Part shown: piece by piece, positions 41,946 through 54,967 of the stretch | Layout of the letters: every line of letters begins with the position of its first letter | How positions within the stretch are numbered: the stretch's first letter is position 1 | Assembly: GCF_000003815.2 (NCBI RefSeq) | Contig: NC_049993.1 | Coordinates: forward strand, 4,078,891-4,142,890 | Direction: 5' to 3' | Length of the DNA: 64,000 nt | Source: Branchiostoma floridae | Lineage: Eukaryota; Chordata; Leptocardii; Amphioxiformes; Branchiostomatidae | Translations under genes and position numbers: made by a program | Notes under the pieces: model-generated | The model's input: only the letters and a program-made list of their open reading frames with translations | The model's database searches: none | Told to the model about the DNA's origin: nothing

Positions 41946-42449
41946 GTGTCGGATTCGTCATAAATTCCAATTTCCCGTTAAATGCATTTTAAATCGTACA
42001 AGGTCCGGGTGATTCCGATCGGCGTTTGCAGGCATTGCAAATTAGAATCGTGAATAAAAGTGAATGTTACCGAATAAATAGTATCATAATATTTCTTTTG
42101 TCATGCTTGTTCATTTGCTTACGCGCCTTCAACAATAAAAGTGGCATAATACAGACATAAACTTAACATGTTGCTGCAACGTCGTGCTGGCAAAATGTAT
42201 GTTTATTCATATAAACATTGCACAGGTAACACAATTGTTTAGATTTACAGTTCAAAACATTCTAACGACATGTACTCTGACGTTCAAGGAACGCGTACCT
42301 TCTGCTACCGTCCAAATGACCTTGTCGTTAACTCCAAATCCTAGCAAACAACTATTTTATATATACATGTATATAAAACCGGGCGTAAGGTGACATTCGT
42401 CCGCTGTGTTGTCAAGATATGCACGTGTTTCTATATAAACTGGGTTGGA

Positions 42450-44250
42450 AGGCCCGCTATTGAATATTGATTAGACTTCGTTTCCTCTTCGCTGATTGGC
42501 TGGCTCGTTAAATTCAATTAACTTGCACGGGCGGGGCTCTGCGGGGTGACGTCAAGGCAAAAGGCCGAAAGAAAACCAATTTTCCCTCAGAAAAGTGCTG
42601 AAATTAATCATTCTAAAATAGTTTTTGCCAAAAATTTTACTTGAATCATGTAACCAAATGTCTAGTGCCTATCTATACCAAATTTCAGGTCATTTAATTG
42701 TAAAACCAGGGTACAGGGGGCCAAGATATTCCGTTTTGGTCTAAAAATGAAAAAAAAAAATGAAAAAAAAAAACATCAAGGTATTGGCCCACTCTACCGT
42801 TGTGCCAAATTTCAAGTCATTCGGAAATTGACCAATCAGGCCACGGAGACAAGAGAGTTCTTCAGGCACAGGTAGTACCGAGGCACAGGCAAAGCTCGGC
42901 CTTTGTCAACACTGTTGTACTGTGTACATTACTCGTAGTTGTCATGAACCCAAGGGCACCAAAGCTTGTTAACATTTAGGTGTGTTACGTGTCCTCGTTC
43001 GTAGTTGGAATGAATCATTTGCGAAAAGATTGGAGGTGGCGATCTCGAGAACCTAATCAAAATGATTATGCACGGCACTGCGCACGCGATCCACTCAGTA
43101 GTACTAAGTGGACGCAAGACCCTTAAGTCTTTGCTGATTGGCTACCGAGACAATCCAATTAGCAGACCACAACACCTGCCAGCTTCGGGCTCAAGGACCC
43201 TTTTGTCGCTTTGTTTACCACAAATGGTGAAACGAAGGAACGCGTTGAGTGCCGAGAATACTGTAGTTATATAGTAAAGCGCTGGTTGCAAGTTAGGAAT
43301 TTACGTGTTTGTAAGCATAAGTCAGTGAGATTTCTGAAACAACAGCAGTTCCGTGATAAACGGAACCTTCTAAAAACGTAGGTACGGAGCGAACAACGCA
43401 GTGAAAATACCATCGCTAGCGTCTCAACTTCGGATGGCAAACCGGACAAAAGTTATAAGTACTGTTGAACTCATTAACGTTAAAGTTTGTTTTAGTTGCC
43501 TTTGACGGTTTGACCTGAAATACTGTTACGCTAAACTCCTGAAGAGAAGTTAAGTGACTGCTGCGATTATCACAGAAATGCCCCTAAAAACTGATACAAT
43601 AAGCCTTCTGAATAGCCTAAAGTGCAAGAGTTTCAGGCGGTCTTCGCCCCCCTGGGACCCCCAACGGGGCTCTGCCCCTGGACCCTGCCGGGCCGGGGCC
43701 TTCGGCGTTCTTCGGCGGCCCCCGAAAAAAATTCTGGCGGGAACACTGCCGTATATACGGAATCGTGGGGCCCCGCTTATGAATATTAATTAGCCTTCGC
43801 CCTTTTCGCGCACAGGTGTGGGCTCTGTGCGGGGTCACGGAAGGTCACGTCAGGAGGCCAAAAGAAAACAAATTTCCCCTCAGACAAGTGCCAAAATTAA
43901 TCATTTTAAAGTAGTTTATGTCAAAACTTTTACCTGGATCATTTTACCAGGATCAAATTTCAGGCCATTCCATTGTAAGACCAGGGTACAGGAGGCCAAA
44001 ATATAACGTTTTGGTCAAAACATGGCCTTTAAACGTCAATAAAATCATTTTAGAGGCAGATATGAGAAAAAAAAATGAGAAAAAAGCATCAAGGTATTGG
44101 CCCATTCTATCCGTGTTCCGAATTTCATGTCATTCGGTCTAGGAACGGCGGAGATGAATCACTTTGAAGATTTGACAGGAGAAAGAAAGAAAGAAGAAAC
44201 ATGACGAATACAATATATTTAACCATACTATGTATGGCTGAAATATAACA
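42450..44250. repeat. Two direct copies of a dispersed repeat (42450-42850, 43755-44250)
   Basis: The shared order is GGCCCCGCTTATGAATATTAATTAG-like start, GCGGGGTCACG, TTTCCCCTCAGA-AAGTGC, AATTAATCATTTTAAA, ACCAGGGTACAGG, GGCCAA, CATCAAGGTATTGGCCCA and a CATTCGG end. The start motif also occurs at 52390. The stretch between the copies has no supported gene. A GC-rich block (43640-43760) is not coding. Confidence 0.75.
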
Positions 44251-44644
44251 ATATTTTTACTCCCTAGCGTACCTACGGTACGCGGAGTAAAAATTAAAAA
44301 AATCTTCCACCACATATTTTATGTACACAAACATTTATACATAGTGTATGTCTTATGGCTATGTACATGTTATACGTATATTTGAGTCTTGAGCGTTGAG
44401 TGTTCTTTGTATATAAAGTACGTTGGTTCAACACTGCTGCCAGAAATGGTTGAGTCTTCAGTAAAACGAACAATCATATAGTCCTGTATTAGTATACAAC
44501 TGAGGGTGAAATATATATACAAGACCGGCACGGACAGGGTCAAAGAACGTACATTGTTTGGTTGAAGGCTCCATGCGTCAACAAAGCTTGAGTGAGGCCA
44601 TTCAATATCACCGTGAAAGGCACGGGGTGCTCATGTAAACAAGC

Positions 44645-45055
44645 AACGCGAGGAACAAAATAACTGGAAAGGCTTCATGCATAACGTACGGTTTGTGTAC
44701 TATAACGTTAGAGATCTTTCAAGTTAAAGAACGTGAAAATATCTACATACATCGTAAGGTAAATCTGAAGTAACATTGTCTCAAACAAACGCTGCAGAAC
44801 CCCTATTACGATCAGCGATTAACGTTGTTGATTAGCAGCCTTTACTTTTTGCAAATGAACAGCCAGGCGAGGAACAAAATAACTGGATGGGCTTCATGCA
44901 GAACGTATGCTTTGTGTACTATAACGTTAGAGATACATTTCTACATACATTGTAAGGTAAATCTGAAGCAACAATGTCTCCAACAAACGCTCCAGAACAA
45001 ATATCACGATCAGCGATTAACGTTGTTGATTAGCAGCCTTTGCTTTTGGACTATC
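44645..45055. repeat. Two-copy tandem duplication, about 219 bp
   Basis: GCGAGGAACAAAATAACTGG begins both copies (44648, 44867). Both end with CGATCAGCGATTAACGTTG followed by TTGATTAGCAGCCTTT. Confidence 0.9.
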
Positions 45056-45843
45056 TACGCCCCAACCCATATCCAACACAAAACAACATCTGCTTTGGGA
45101 TCACAACAGACTTTGAGATAACAACAACTTATCTTTAAAAAACAGATCAATTCAATGCCATGGCGGGCACATGAAACAATACGAGCCCCGAAAACGCCTT
45201 CGTAACTGAAGTCATTTTTAACACTATCATGGTTTTATTCAGCCATGTTCGTAGTCAGAAGGGGAAGTATTAAGGAGAGTAAAGGGGGTGTATTGGCGTA
45301 TAGAATTTTAAAAGGCGATTCTGTATACATTAGGGAGTTATGTATGTTTAAATATTAATGAAAGATGTAGATACATGTACCTTTGCCTTGGTCTGGTTAG
45401 TATTACGTTAGACACTGGGAAAACATTTAATGTGATGTCAAGTCATTTTGTTCCCCTTTCCATATGCAGAAGAATTCAAGAAGGCATGCCAGCTGTGTGT
45501 ATGCGTGCGAGCTGGCTAATTCATCATTGGCCATTCCAATGTCCAGTGACAACAGTACATGTACTGTACAACTTAGTATAAATCACTCCCCGTCATGTTA
45601 CAGTACTTGGTCGATGTATTTTGCACTAAAAAGGTTGGATTATACGCTGTTTTGACTGGTTTTGAGATTTGATTAGCGGGTTAACACCGAGAAGAATACC
45701 CGTGTCAGCCATGCGTCCAGGTAACGGTCGTTGCACCGACCGACATGACTATCTCGTGACGTCACAAGGAAGTAGCTCCAAACAAGTCTCAATCGGTTTG
45801 CTGGCATTTTGATAGGGATATACACTTTTCGGTGGCATTTCGC

Positions 45844-45882
45844 ATGACAGGGATGTGGATTCGGGCGCGAAAATGGGCATAA
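45844..45882 (+). promoter_or_regulatory. Overlapping upstream ORF in the SAM-receptor leader
   Basis: A 12-codon frame (ATG at 45844, TAA at 45880-45882) begins upstream and ends 10 bases past the main ATG at 45873. If transcription starts further upstream it would compete with the main start. This is sequence-visible; the effect is inferred. Confidence 0.4.
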
Positions 45883-48800
45883 AGTCCGTCCGGAAACCCG
45901 AACCTAGCCTTGAGGGCCGCTGGCTTTGGACTGTGTTTCTTTTGGTTGGCCTTGCACAGACGGTAACAGGTACGTGACTGTAGCCTCTACCAGGCTCCGT
46001 GAATCGGTAGAATTATTATCCTCACCTCGTGGTGAGTAAACGTACTCTTCTGGCCGGCTAACTCCCTTAGCGTACTATAGACTCTATTTGTGCAATTTCT
46101 ACAATTAGACCACCGATCCACGAAGCCTGGTAGAGGCTAACGTGACTGTACAGTACAGTACTTTTTTTGCTCCGTGTGACTGAGCTTACAATTAATTGCT
46201 ACTTTGGTTAACTACACACGGCCACATGTAAATGTGCCCCACACCATACAGATTATATTTCAATCCTAGACCAAATAGACAAGTATGAGAGATACAGAAC
46301 GAAGCCGACCATGCATCCAGACATTCTATTTTTCTATCCTAGTCTACCTGAGTAACATAATTGTAGACTCGGACTCGGCGTTCGTATACGTAGCTGCCTT
46401 ATCGTAGAAACGTTTGCCGCATGAATCATTTCAAAATTTTCCTCATTACTTAAAAATCTTTGTTAAGTTTTTTTTTTAGATAATAACTTACTCCTGACTT
46501 TAGTGGCTTTAGGGAAGCCTTTGTATGACGTTGTCTCTTTTAGCATTAAGGCAAGCAATGGCGGGACAATATTTAGTTTTCATGCTCGGTTGCGTTCACC
46601 CGTTTAGATAGGCAACAACGCGTGGCAACGTTACGGGGTGATCTTGGGCCACTTCGATCTATTGTGACACTATATTCTAGATGTTTCTTAATGTAAACCA
46701 ATACTGGAGTCCCAAATGATTTGCTTTTCAAAGCCGATTCACAAGGTATTTCCGTTTTTTTCAGGTGTAGTAGACGTCACCATCGTCAGTAAGTACCAGT
46801 TCTTTGATGAGCCAGCGGACACCTGGCTGTACTGTTACTACACGGGGAGTCTCATCAACCATCAGAACGGGTACCAGTTCGGTGTAGAGGTCAACACTGG
46901 CTCAGGAACGGTGTTTACATCACGGAGAGGCACCGGCGAGATATCAGGGCGCTATAATGTGAGAATCTATGGTGACGCTGGTGACTTCCGGGTCGGGGCA
47001 TTCTCCTGTCGAGTAAGGACCCCTGACAATAGTCAAACCGAAAAGGCCATCACCTTCAAAATGAAGTCACAGGGTGAGTACACAACTTGTTGCCGATTAT
47101 ATGTGCATAAGAGAGCCATGATTCATGTATTCATCTACTGCTGGAATGCACTTATGAGTCAACAGCCGTCAGATAGAGAAAGACGTATCAATATTCATAC
47201 TTACATCCTCCTTCCAGCCGATGTCTGGCCCGTGACCTTCACAGTGACCGCCAACACAGGTGACCCCGTGACCCTACAGATGGTGCAGAAGTCCAACAGA
47301 ACCGGTACCCTGGTGTGGAGGAAGGGCGGGGTCGGGGGGACTGTCCTGACTGGACAGAACGGTCTCAACTTCACCATGGCCAGTGTCCGGGCTTCAGATG
47401 AGGGGATCTATGAGTGCTACTATCAGGGGGATACTGATAGAAAACAGGGCATCATGAGGCTCATTGTAAGAGGTATCTTAACGTTATACCATTTATCTTC
47501 CGATGTAAAAACAAGGTAATATTTTTGCATGCACAAAGTTAATACTTCTTTTGGTAACACTAAGCGTAATTCCTGTATTACTGTTAATTCCTGTATTACT
47601 GTGATATCATTCACGTTTTCAAGCTGTACAAATCGTGATCACTGAACTTCTACTTGCTTCATTAATGCTGCATATCATTTAATGCACAGATACCTTTTCC
47701 CTCATGCTGAACACCACCCACCCACACAAGCAAAGAAATTTCAACTTGGACATTTGCCCTTCCTTGCTGATCAACAAAGCACACACGCAGGTAAACACAT
47801 CTACGTATTCTGTTTGACAGGTTGCACTGAGAACAAGTGGGGTCCGCCCTCCTGTACCGGTGACTGTCCTGTGTGCTACAACGGCGGTGTGTGTGACGAC
47901 AACAGCGGGGAATGTGTGTGTCCTCCGGGCTTCCATGGACAAAACTGTGAAAGTGGTAAGATATAGTGATGTGTGCAACTAGACCTAAAACAGTGTCTGT
48001 ATGTATAACAGATTTGGGAGAATCCCTGCGTTAAAGAAGGAATGCTAAAAACTAGTAAAAGTAAAGGCTTAATTATTTGTCACACAAGACACTGTTCATT
48101 CTTTCGAAGCCTGTGCGAACAACCAGATCGGTACCAGCTGCACGAGAGAGTGTGAGGGTGGAGACTGTACAGGCCAGCTGTTGTGTGTGATGGACCCGTA
48201 CGGCTGCTCCTGTGCTCCTGGACTCATGGGGATAGAGTGTAACACAGGTGAGTACACATTAAGACAGACTTTATTTCATTCCAACCTTCAGTAGTGTCAT
48301 AAAAATGAAATGAAACAAAATTTGAATGAAAAGGCAATGGTGGACAATTTTACACTCAAATGCCGGAACATTAAACACAATGGAAAAGTCAAACGTGTCC
48401 AGGGCCTGTACATTTCAAATGAAATGCATCAGTTCGAATCCCTACTTCAGGTTGTCCAGACGGCATGTACGGAGCAGGCTGCACCCAAACCTGTCACTGT
48501 GCCAGTGGAGGTTCCGTGTGTGACGTCATGACTGGTGCCTGCTCTAGTGGAGGGTGTGAGGCTGGGTGGGAGGGGAGCAACTGTCAGACAGGTGATTGTA
48601 CTCCGTGCCAAACGGCAATTGTACTCTGTGGTTTCCTTAGTGATGTGTCCGTCCATATATCGAACAATCAAGGTAAAGTTATTCTAAAGATATCTAAGTA
48701 TCTATCCAAGGTATCTAAGTATCTATCTCAGGATCTATCCAAGGCTTCTCGAGTTATGCTGTTGACATGGAATCATGATATTTTCTCATTAATCATGCAA

Positions 48801-51800
48801 ATGAGTTCGTTAGTTGCATGATTAATATCTACTGACATTTCTCTCTTTCTTTACATATGTGACAAGTTTAAAGTTCTATCATGGAATGCAGTAGATTTAT
48901 AAATTGTCCCCATTAATTTTGCAAATTAGCTGTTGATCTGCTACTCAAAAATCACGACCGCAGCATGTTCAGAACAGCATTTATGAAAAAGGGAAGTTTA
49001 GAGGGCCCATTACCGAACTTGACCTTTGTTTTCCTGACCCCTACCCACCTACCAAATATCATCAGTATCCATCCAAGGCTCACGTTATGCTGTTAACAGA
49101 CAAACACAACAAAATGGCAAAAAAACCTTGAATAAACTTCTCATAAAGCATCTATTGATAAAATAAACACCTAGGGGCAATGATCCATTCTACCTTTGTG
49201 CCAAGTTTCAGGTCTTTTGACCCCGGAACGACAGAGATCTTTCCGCTTAAAGATTTCGATAGTAGAAGAAGAAGATGCAGAAACATTACGAATACAATAT
49301 ATTACCCATACCTGTGGTATGTGTGAAATAAGTACGAAAAGAGTATTTAATTACGCCTAGGCCTATTGAAAACTAAACTCAGTATCACCAGTATCAAGTA
49401 CATTGTCTATCTGTAAGTAATATAAAAAAATCGTTTAATTATCACGGAAGGTAAACATACTATTTTTGCTCAGTTTCCTCTTCTTCTCCAAACGAATAAG
49501 GTCAACGACCTGGGCCAGACAGCTGTCACCATGGTTACTGGTAAAGTAGAAGCCACCCTATCTTCACTGCGCGCTCATTGGCATATTCTGAATCACATGA
49601 TTCTCACTACCATAAAAACAAGATGCAAGAAAAATTGATGTGAAAAATTTGCTACTACGTTTTGTATCAATCAATTTACTAAATGAAAAAAAATATATAA
49701 AGTTATAGTCATTGCTTATTGTTTGATTGCGTACATCGTGTTCTGCGATTTTAATGAGGATATTCTATAATTTTCCTCCTGCAGAATGTGATGACGGTTA
49801 TTACGGTAACGACTGCGGGGAAAGTTGTGGAAACTGTGTGACAGGGACGGTTTGTGACAAAACCAACGGCAACTGTCCCGGGTGTGAGGAACCTTGGGTC
49901 GGAGACACCTGCAAAATGAGTATGTAAACCTTCATTTTTCATTGCTGAATGATATACAGATACATGTAGGTGCACGTGCACTGTTGCTCAAGCAGGATTG
50001 ACCGATCATCAGTTCCTTTTCTCAATAGAGAGTGCTTGAATAGTAGAGTTATACTTTTCAATTTATTTTTTATTTTTTTATTTATTCACATATATTTTGC
50101 GAGTATGAGGCGGAAAGCACAAATTGCTTATATTAAGCCTTCTACTCAAGAAACATACGTATAAAACATGAATAGTAAACGACATTACATACATAAGTAC
50201 AAAATGGATAACAGAAAAATAAATTTAAACAAGACAAGTTGGTGCTGAATCAATTAGGAGAACCTGCCTGTACAATGGATATAGGTAATGACAAGATCAA
50301 AAATGTTACAGTTCTGTTGATGTGAGAGAGATGTTGATCCTGATAACAGTAAAGTACATAAATTAGTGTCGTTGAGGTGCTTTAGGTCTACTATAATATT
50401 TGAGACAGCCGATAACAAAGAACTTCTTTGGCTAGTATAGAGTGTGCAGTGTAGTAGATAATGTTCGGTTGTTTCACAATGATAGCCGCATTTACATGTA
50501 GGATAATCAATACAATGGTGTTGAAATAGATGGTAGTTTAACTGACTGAAGTTTAGACGGAGCCTTGTAAGATGAACTGCGGAACGACCTTGGCCATGAG
50601 AGAAATGGGAGTATTTTGTCGGCTTGTTGAATAGTGAGTCCAGCTCTTTTTTGAAAGTGTTGATCGAAAGGACGGCTTTAGCATTCGTAGGCAGTTCATT
50701 CCACAAGTGAACAGTTGAAGGTAGGAAGGATCTTTTATACTTTTCAGTTTTACAGGCAATGGAAGTAAGGTTTTGGTTTGCGCGAAGGTTGTAGGGGACC
50801 GTATCACAGATACGTGGAGGGATAATATTATGTAAGTACAGTGGTGCGAGACCATTCATAATTTTCCAAAACTGAATCAACTGGTGCTTTTTCCTTCTGT
50901 CCGCTAGTGTGTCCCATGCAACCTCGGCTAACAAGCTCTCATGTTTAGTGCCTCTCATGGCTCCGGTACAAACTCGTGCCGCGGCCATCTGGACAGACTC
51001 AAGAAGATCACAATCTTTGCCGAGAAGGCCACACCAAACAATGTCAGCTCAATTCTAATATGAGATAAAAAAACAATCAATGCACGTGTATTGTTGGTGA
51101 AAGGTATTGCATCAGATGCACTTTATACGCTTGTTCTGATACATGTATAGACATGAGATATGGCCTGTATCATTCCAGTACCTGCAACAGTTTCAGAAGG
51201 TCCAGAAAGCGTAACTCTAGTTGTCGAGAATGACACAACGTTCAGCTGCACCGGTCGCGGTGTTCCTGGCCCTAGTGTCGTCTGGTATCATGGCGAAGAA
51301 ATCATCACACCTGGAAACGGGATCAGGATAGACGTTACAGATGGCGGTCTGGTGGGAGAACAACACGTGATCCACAGCACCTTAACCATTACGTCAGTAC
51401 GTCGACAACATAACGGGAAGTACGTCTGTATCTCCTCTAACGTGGCGGGGCACGAGACGTCACAAGAAGCTACACTCGTGGTGCAAGGTACGAGATCGAT
51501 GTAGTTTATGCAGTAATGAAAGCGGTAAAATTTCCATTTCTGTATCTTGCCAGCCTCCCCTATATGTGTTCAAATATCTACACTCTCTACGTTCTGTTTG
51601 CAGAACGTCCTGATGACGTGACAGTAAACGTCACCGCCGTGAACTCTACAACCCTACACGTCACGTGGATAGTAGGTGAAACCGGTAACCTCGACATCCT
51701 CGACTCCCAGGTACGCTACAAACGGAGCGACACGGAGGACTGGGGAGACTGGGAGTCTACTGGAGTTTCTGGTGCGAAGGGTGATGTCTACATTCATAGC

Positions 51801-51997
51801 TTACAGCTGGCCGTCATGTACGATGTTCAAGTGCGGGTGCACAACTTGCTGGGATGGAGCGATCCTGGTAGTGGTCGGATGGGAACTACAGACGAAACAG
51901 GTATTAAAGATATAGAAAATTGAAATACTTTTGAAAACTGTTGTGTTCTGGTGCGTTTCATTTCTTTGCTACGCTAATGCATTATTACTTATATTTA

Positions 51998-52080
<83 letters not shown>

Positions 52081-54967
52081 GAGAGAGAGATGGAAATAGA
52101 TATGCATACAAATAATGACGATCCGTGGTAAAGCGTTATAGTGCTATATATCCTATTTCCAATGCAGAACCGGTATCGCTGTTGCCTACCAGGCCACCTC
52201 TGGGCGCTACTGCAACATCTTTTCCCAAAACTCGGTACATGGAGCCTGTGACTGCAGAGGCCATAATCAAGGGTTAGGCCACACTGTACTTAACTTCATG
52301 GATGACATCACCCTCACACTCAGGGTTGACAATCGCGGCAAAGCCTAGCGATATCACCCCTGACAACTCAGCCACAGAATTCAGTTATTAGGGCGCCTTG
52401 CTTATGAATATTAATGAGCTTGCCCTTATATGGGCAGTCAGCCGTTGGGGATTGGGCGTAGGAGGATGGAGCCATGTAATACGTAACATGATTGGCTGAT
52501 AGCTTCCCAGCGGCCTTTGCGAGACAGCTTGCGACAACAAAAAGCCCAAGAAAAGCCTATTCTATGATTGGTTGACAGCTGGTTTGTGGCGAAAATCATA
52601 ATAACCACTGATAGGGCATGAAATAGCAGGGCCCCATAGGCTAATGCCGTTGGGGACCGGGCGTTAGGAGGATGGGATGACATCTGCGCGCATTGATTTT
52701 CGCCTGTCCTCAATAAAACTGTGGCCACATGTTACCCAATAGCATATCTGTCCAATCAGAATTTTACGCTTGCTAAAGACTTTGCTCTCCAGTGTAAGGG
52801 GGCACATGGTCAGGGCATGGCGCCACAGCGCCCTTGATCCACTCTTTAAACAAGAATGGCCATAAAAACATTATAATTGAAATGCAATGACTGTCTCTTA
52901 CTGGAGGTGAATATATGACTAACAAAACTTGGGAAAGAATAGACTGGATGTTTAGTCCTGTGGTTTAGCAGCATTTTTTTTTTATTTTGCTGGATTTTTT
53001 CGCCCTCGCGATTTAGTTTTGGGGTCCTCAGAGGATGCCATACATAGAATTAAGTCAGTGTGGTCTTAATTGATTAAGACCCATTGTCTGGGTGCCATTC
53101 AATTACTACCGGGGCTCCCTACCCTCTCTATCTTGATTTTTTCGTCATTCTGATGATTCATTTCAATATGAAAATAGCTCACATTGTTGTCTAAATTTTG
53201 TAGGTCCACCCGAAAGTGTTAGTGTCGCCTCCATCATTGGTGGTAGCGTTGGGGCTGCCCTGCTGGTCGTCGTTCTGTTGACAGTCGGCATAATATGCTA
53301 CAGGTAACTAAAGCCCGTATTAACAGAAAACGTGATCCATCAAAATGTAATCATGAAGCGCTGAAATTCTTTTAAGTAAAATCTGTGATGTTGTTATTTT
53401 TAGCAAGATGTCTGCTCCAGCTGCTTCAGAAAAAGAACACCTATTTGCTGGCTTGTATTTTTCATTACTTTCATTGATAGCGTTTGTGTGTTTGGACCTC
53501 ATACTGTCAACTTAAGTAGCTACTTCAACTGACGCCCAAACCAATTATGTCTTAAAGAAGGAGACACGCTGCTGAGCGACAGGACCCCATAGGCGGTCAA
53601 ATAGACCTGAACATGATCAAAACTGACGATCCCTCCGACAGTGCATCAGCTGAGAATCCTACATGTACAGAATTGCATGAATACAATTCGCCTTATGAAA
53701 CGGTAACCTTTTATTCGGTGTTTTCCTATACAGACTACATTATACTGGTTTTACTGGTTGTACTGTACGTATCTACTAAATCGTTGTTGGTACATGAGTT
53801 CGATACGTAACGTTATCATTCTAATTCTGCATTGATGTCTTTACGACGCTAAGTACTTCTTTGTTGTATCTCCTTCTTATACAGATCTATCCCTCTGTAT
53901 TTCCGAAAATTTACCTTTATCACGTTTTAATTCACTCTTTTGATGTAGCCGATTTACAACATCACAGACCTTGTAACTGTGGATGACGTAGTGGAATTCC
54001 TAAAGGCCAAGGGCTTTGGCCAGTACGCTGCAGCATTTAAGAGTAAGTTAAGTTCCACGTACAACTCTTATTTCTTTGCAACCTTAACGAGGAAAAAACT
54101 TGATACAACAATGATACAACTGCTTCAGCTATATCAGTAGGTGAATTTGATGATGCCCATTTGATCCTCTTGGTAGGTTTTGCCTGCTTGCGAAAGTTTG
54201 CTAAGTTTCTTGTTAATTAGACATCTTATTGCTCAGGGCACAAAATAGACGGAGTTGCCGTAATGTACCTGAACGACGCTGTGCTTGCTGAGCTCGTCCC
54301 TGAGATCGGGCCGAGGGTAAAACTACAGAAAGCCCTGCAAGAGCTGAAGGACAACCAGGTTTGCCTCATTTTACCTCATCAAGCATATTTATTTTCAATA
54401 CATGTTATCTTTTTCACGTAATATTAGTAATATGACCTCATCTGTGTACCAACGCTGCCGTCATTTCCATGGTAGTTAATTTAACAACATTGTCATTTCA
54501 AAATAAAGGCCAGGAAGTGACACAACACCACAATGCATTGCAATGTATACACTGTAGCAGAGGTATGCACCTATTCCCTTCAAAACTGCAAGAAACCTTG
54601 CACAGAAAACTAATCTACTATATACTCTGAGGAAACTGTCAAATGGCCTCAACTGGGAAGCCAGGCTGATACTGAACACAAAAGCATTGAACAGCTGTCT
54701 GTGCCCATCTGTTGGTTGGAAGATCACAATTTTTATACATGCTTATGTGATGCAATGATGTCGCAGCATCTCCCCCAGAATATTGGTATGTAATGCTATA
54801 GGGTTGATTGAACTAACAATGTAAAGAAAAAGTAGGAAAAGGTACTTTTTTGTTTCGTTCAAATCTTACGTATCATACATTTAAAAGGCAATCAACGGAA
54901 GTCTTAGTGCAGAGATCAATGTATTATTTCTTTACTTTTGCAGACATACACCTCACTGCTGAACTAA
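45873..54967 (+). CDS. Tie-like Ig/EGF/FN3 receptor with cytoplasmic SAM domain
   Basis: Fourteen coding exons: 45873-45969, 46765-47073, 47218-47472, 47821-47955, 48110-48247, 48451-48591, 49785-49919, 51179-51487, 51604-51900, 53204-53303, 53558-53702, 53949-54042, 54237-54358, 54944-54967. All phases agree and the product is 766 residues. Residues 1-33 are a signal peptide (WTVFLLVGLAQTVTG). Ig-like domains cover 34-135 and 136-220; the second lacks its first cysteine. Four EGF/laminin-type units follow (220-403, e.g. CYNGGVCDDNSGECVC), then an Ig (FSCTG...YVCISS, to 506), an FN3 (ERPDDVTVNV, to 605), a membrane helix (GAALLVVVLLTVGIICY, about 615-637) with basic RRRH after it, a linker, and a SAM domain (688-759: VVEFLKAKGFGQYAAAF, HKIDGVAVMYL). 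It ends TYTSLLN. The ectodomain order is that of Tie/angiopoietin receptors, but no kinase follows. SAM domains mediate protein oligomerisation, so scaffold signalling is inferred. Confidence 0.88.
45975..46146. mobile_element. Small inverted-repeat MITE in intron 1
   Basis: The ends GTAGCCTCTACCAGGCTCCG (from 45978) and the inverted CCTGGTAGAGGCTA (to about 46139) form arms of about 37 bases around a 100-base interior. It starts within a few bases of the exon 1 donor. Confidence 0.78.
49190..49325. repeat. Dispersed repeat end
   Basis: CCAAGTTTCAGGTCTTTTGA, GGAACGACAGAGAT and TACGAATACAATATATTACC match the ends of the repeats at 44110-44230 and 39840-39930. It is intronic in the SAM receptor gene. 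Confidence 0.6.
50055..51053 (-). mobile_element. 5'-truncated non-LTR retrotransposon, C-terminal part
   Basis: The minus strand is open from about 51040 to a stop at 50254 (ADIVWCGLLGKDCDLLES..., then MAAARVCTGAMRGTKHESLL). It contains the LINE C-terminal signatures NLRANQNL, KRSFLPSTVHLWNELP, and CKCGYHCETTEHYLLHC. Reverse-transcriptase catalytic motifs lie upstream and are missing. A 3' AT-rich tail (AATAAATAAAAAAATAAA on the minus strand) ends near 50055. The CR1/L2/Crack-like group is likely but not decided. It sits antisense in the intron between the last EGF and third Ig exons. Confidence 0.85.
51999..52076. repeat. (TA)n microsatellite
   Basis: About 39 TA units in the intron after the FN3 exon, followed by a short GA run. 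Confidence 0.98.
52385..52680 (+). repeat. Dispersed repeat (inverted partner at 14345-14645)
   Basis: Contains GCTTATGAATATTAATGAG at the left and two copies of CCGTTGGGGA-GGGCGT-AGGAGGATGG (52442 and 52645) bracketing the body. It matches the lectin-gene intronic copy in inverse orientation. Confidence 0.8.

Noticed and set aside
48432-48450. B-box-like GTTCGAATCCC next to an exon acceptor
   Set aside because: No A box or cloverleaf nearby. The pyrimidine-rich acceptor explains the sequence.
50553-50855. 100-residue minus-strand frame
   Set aside because: Shadow of the LINE C-terminal frame in another register.
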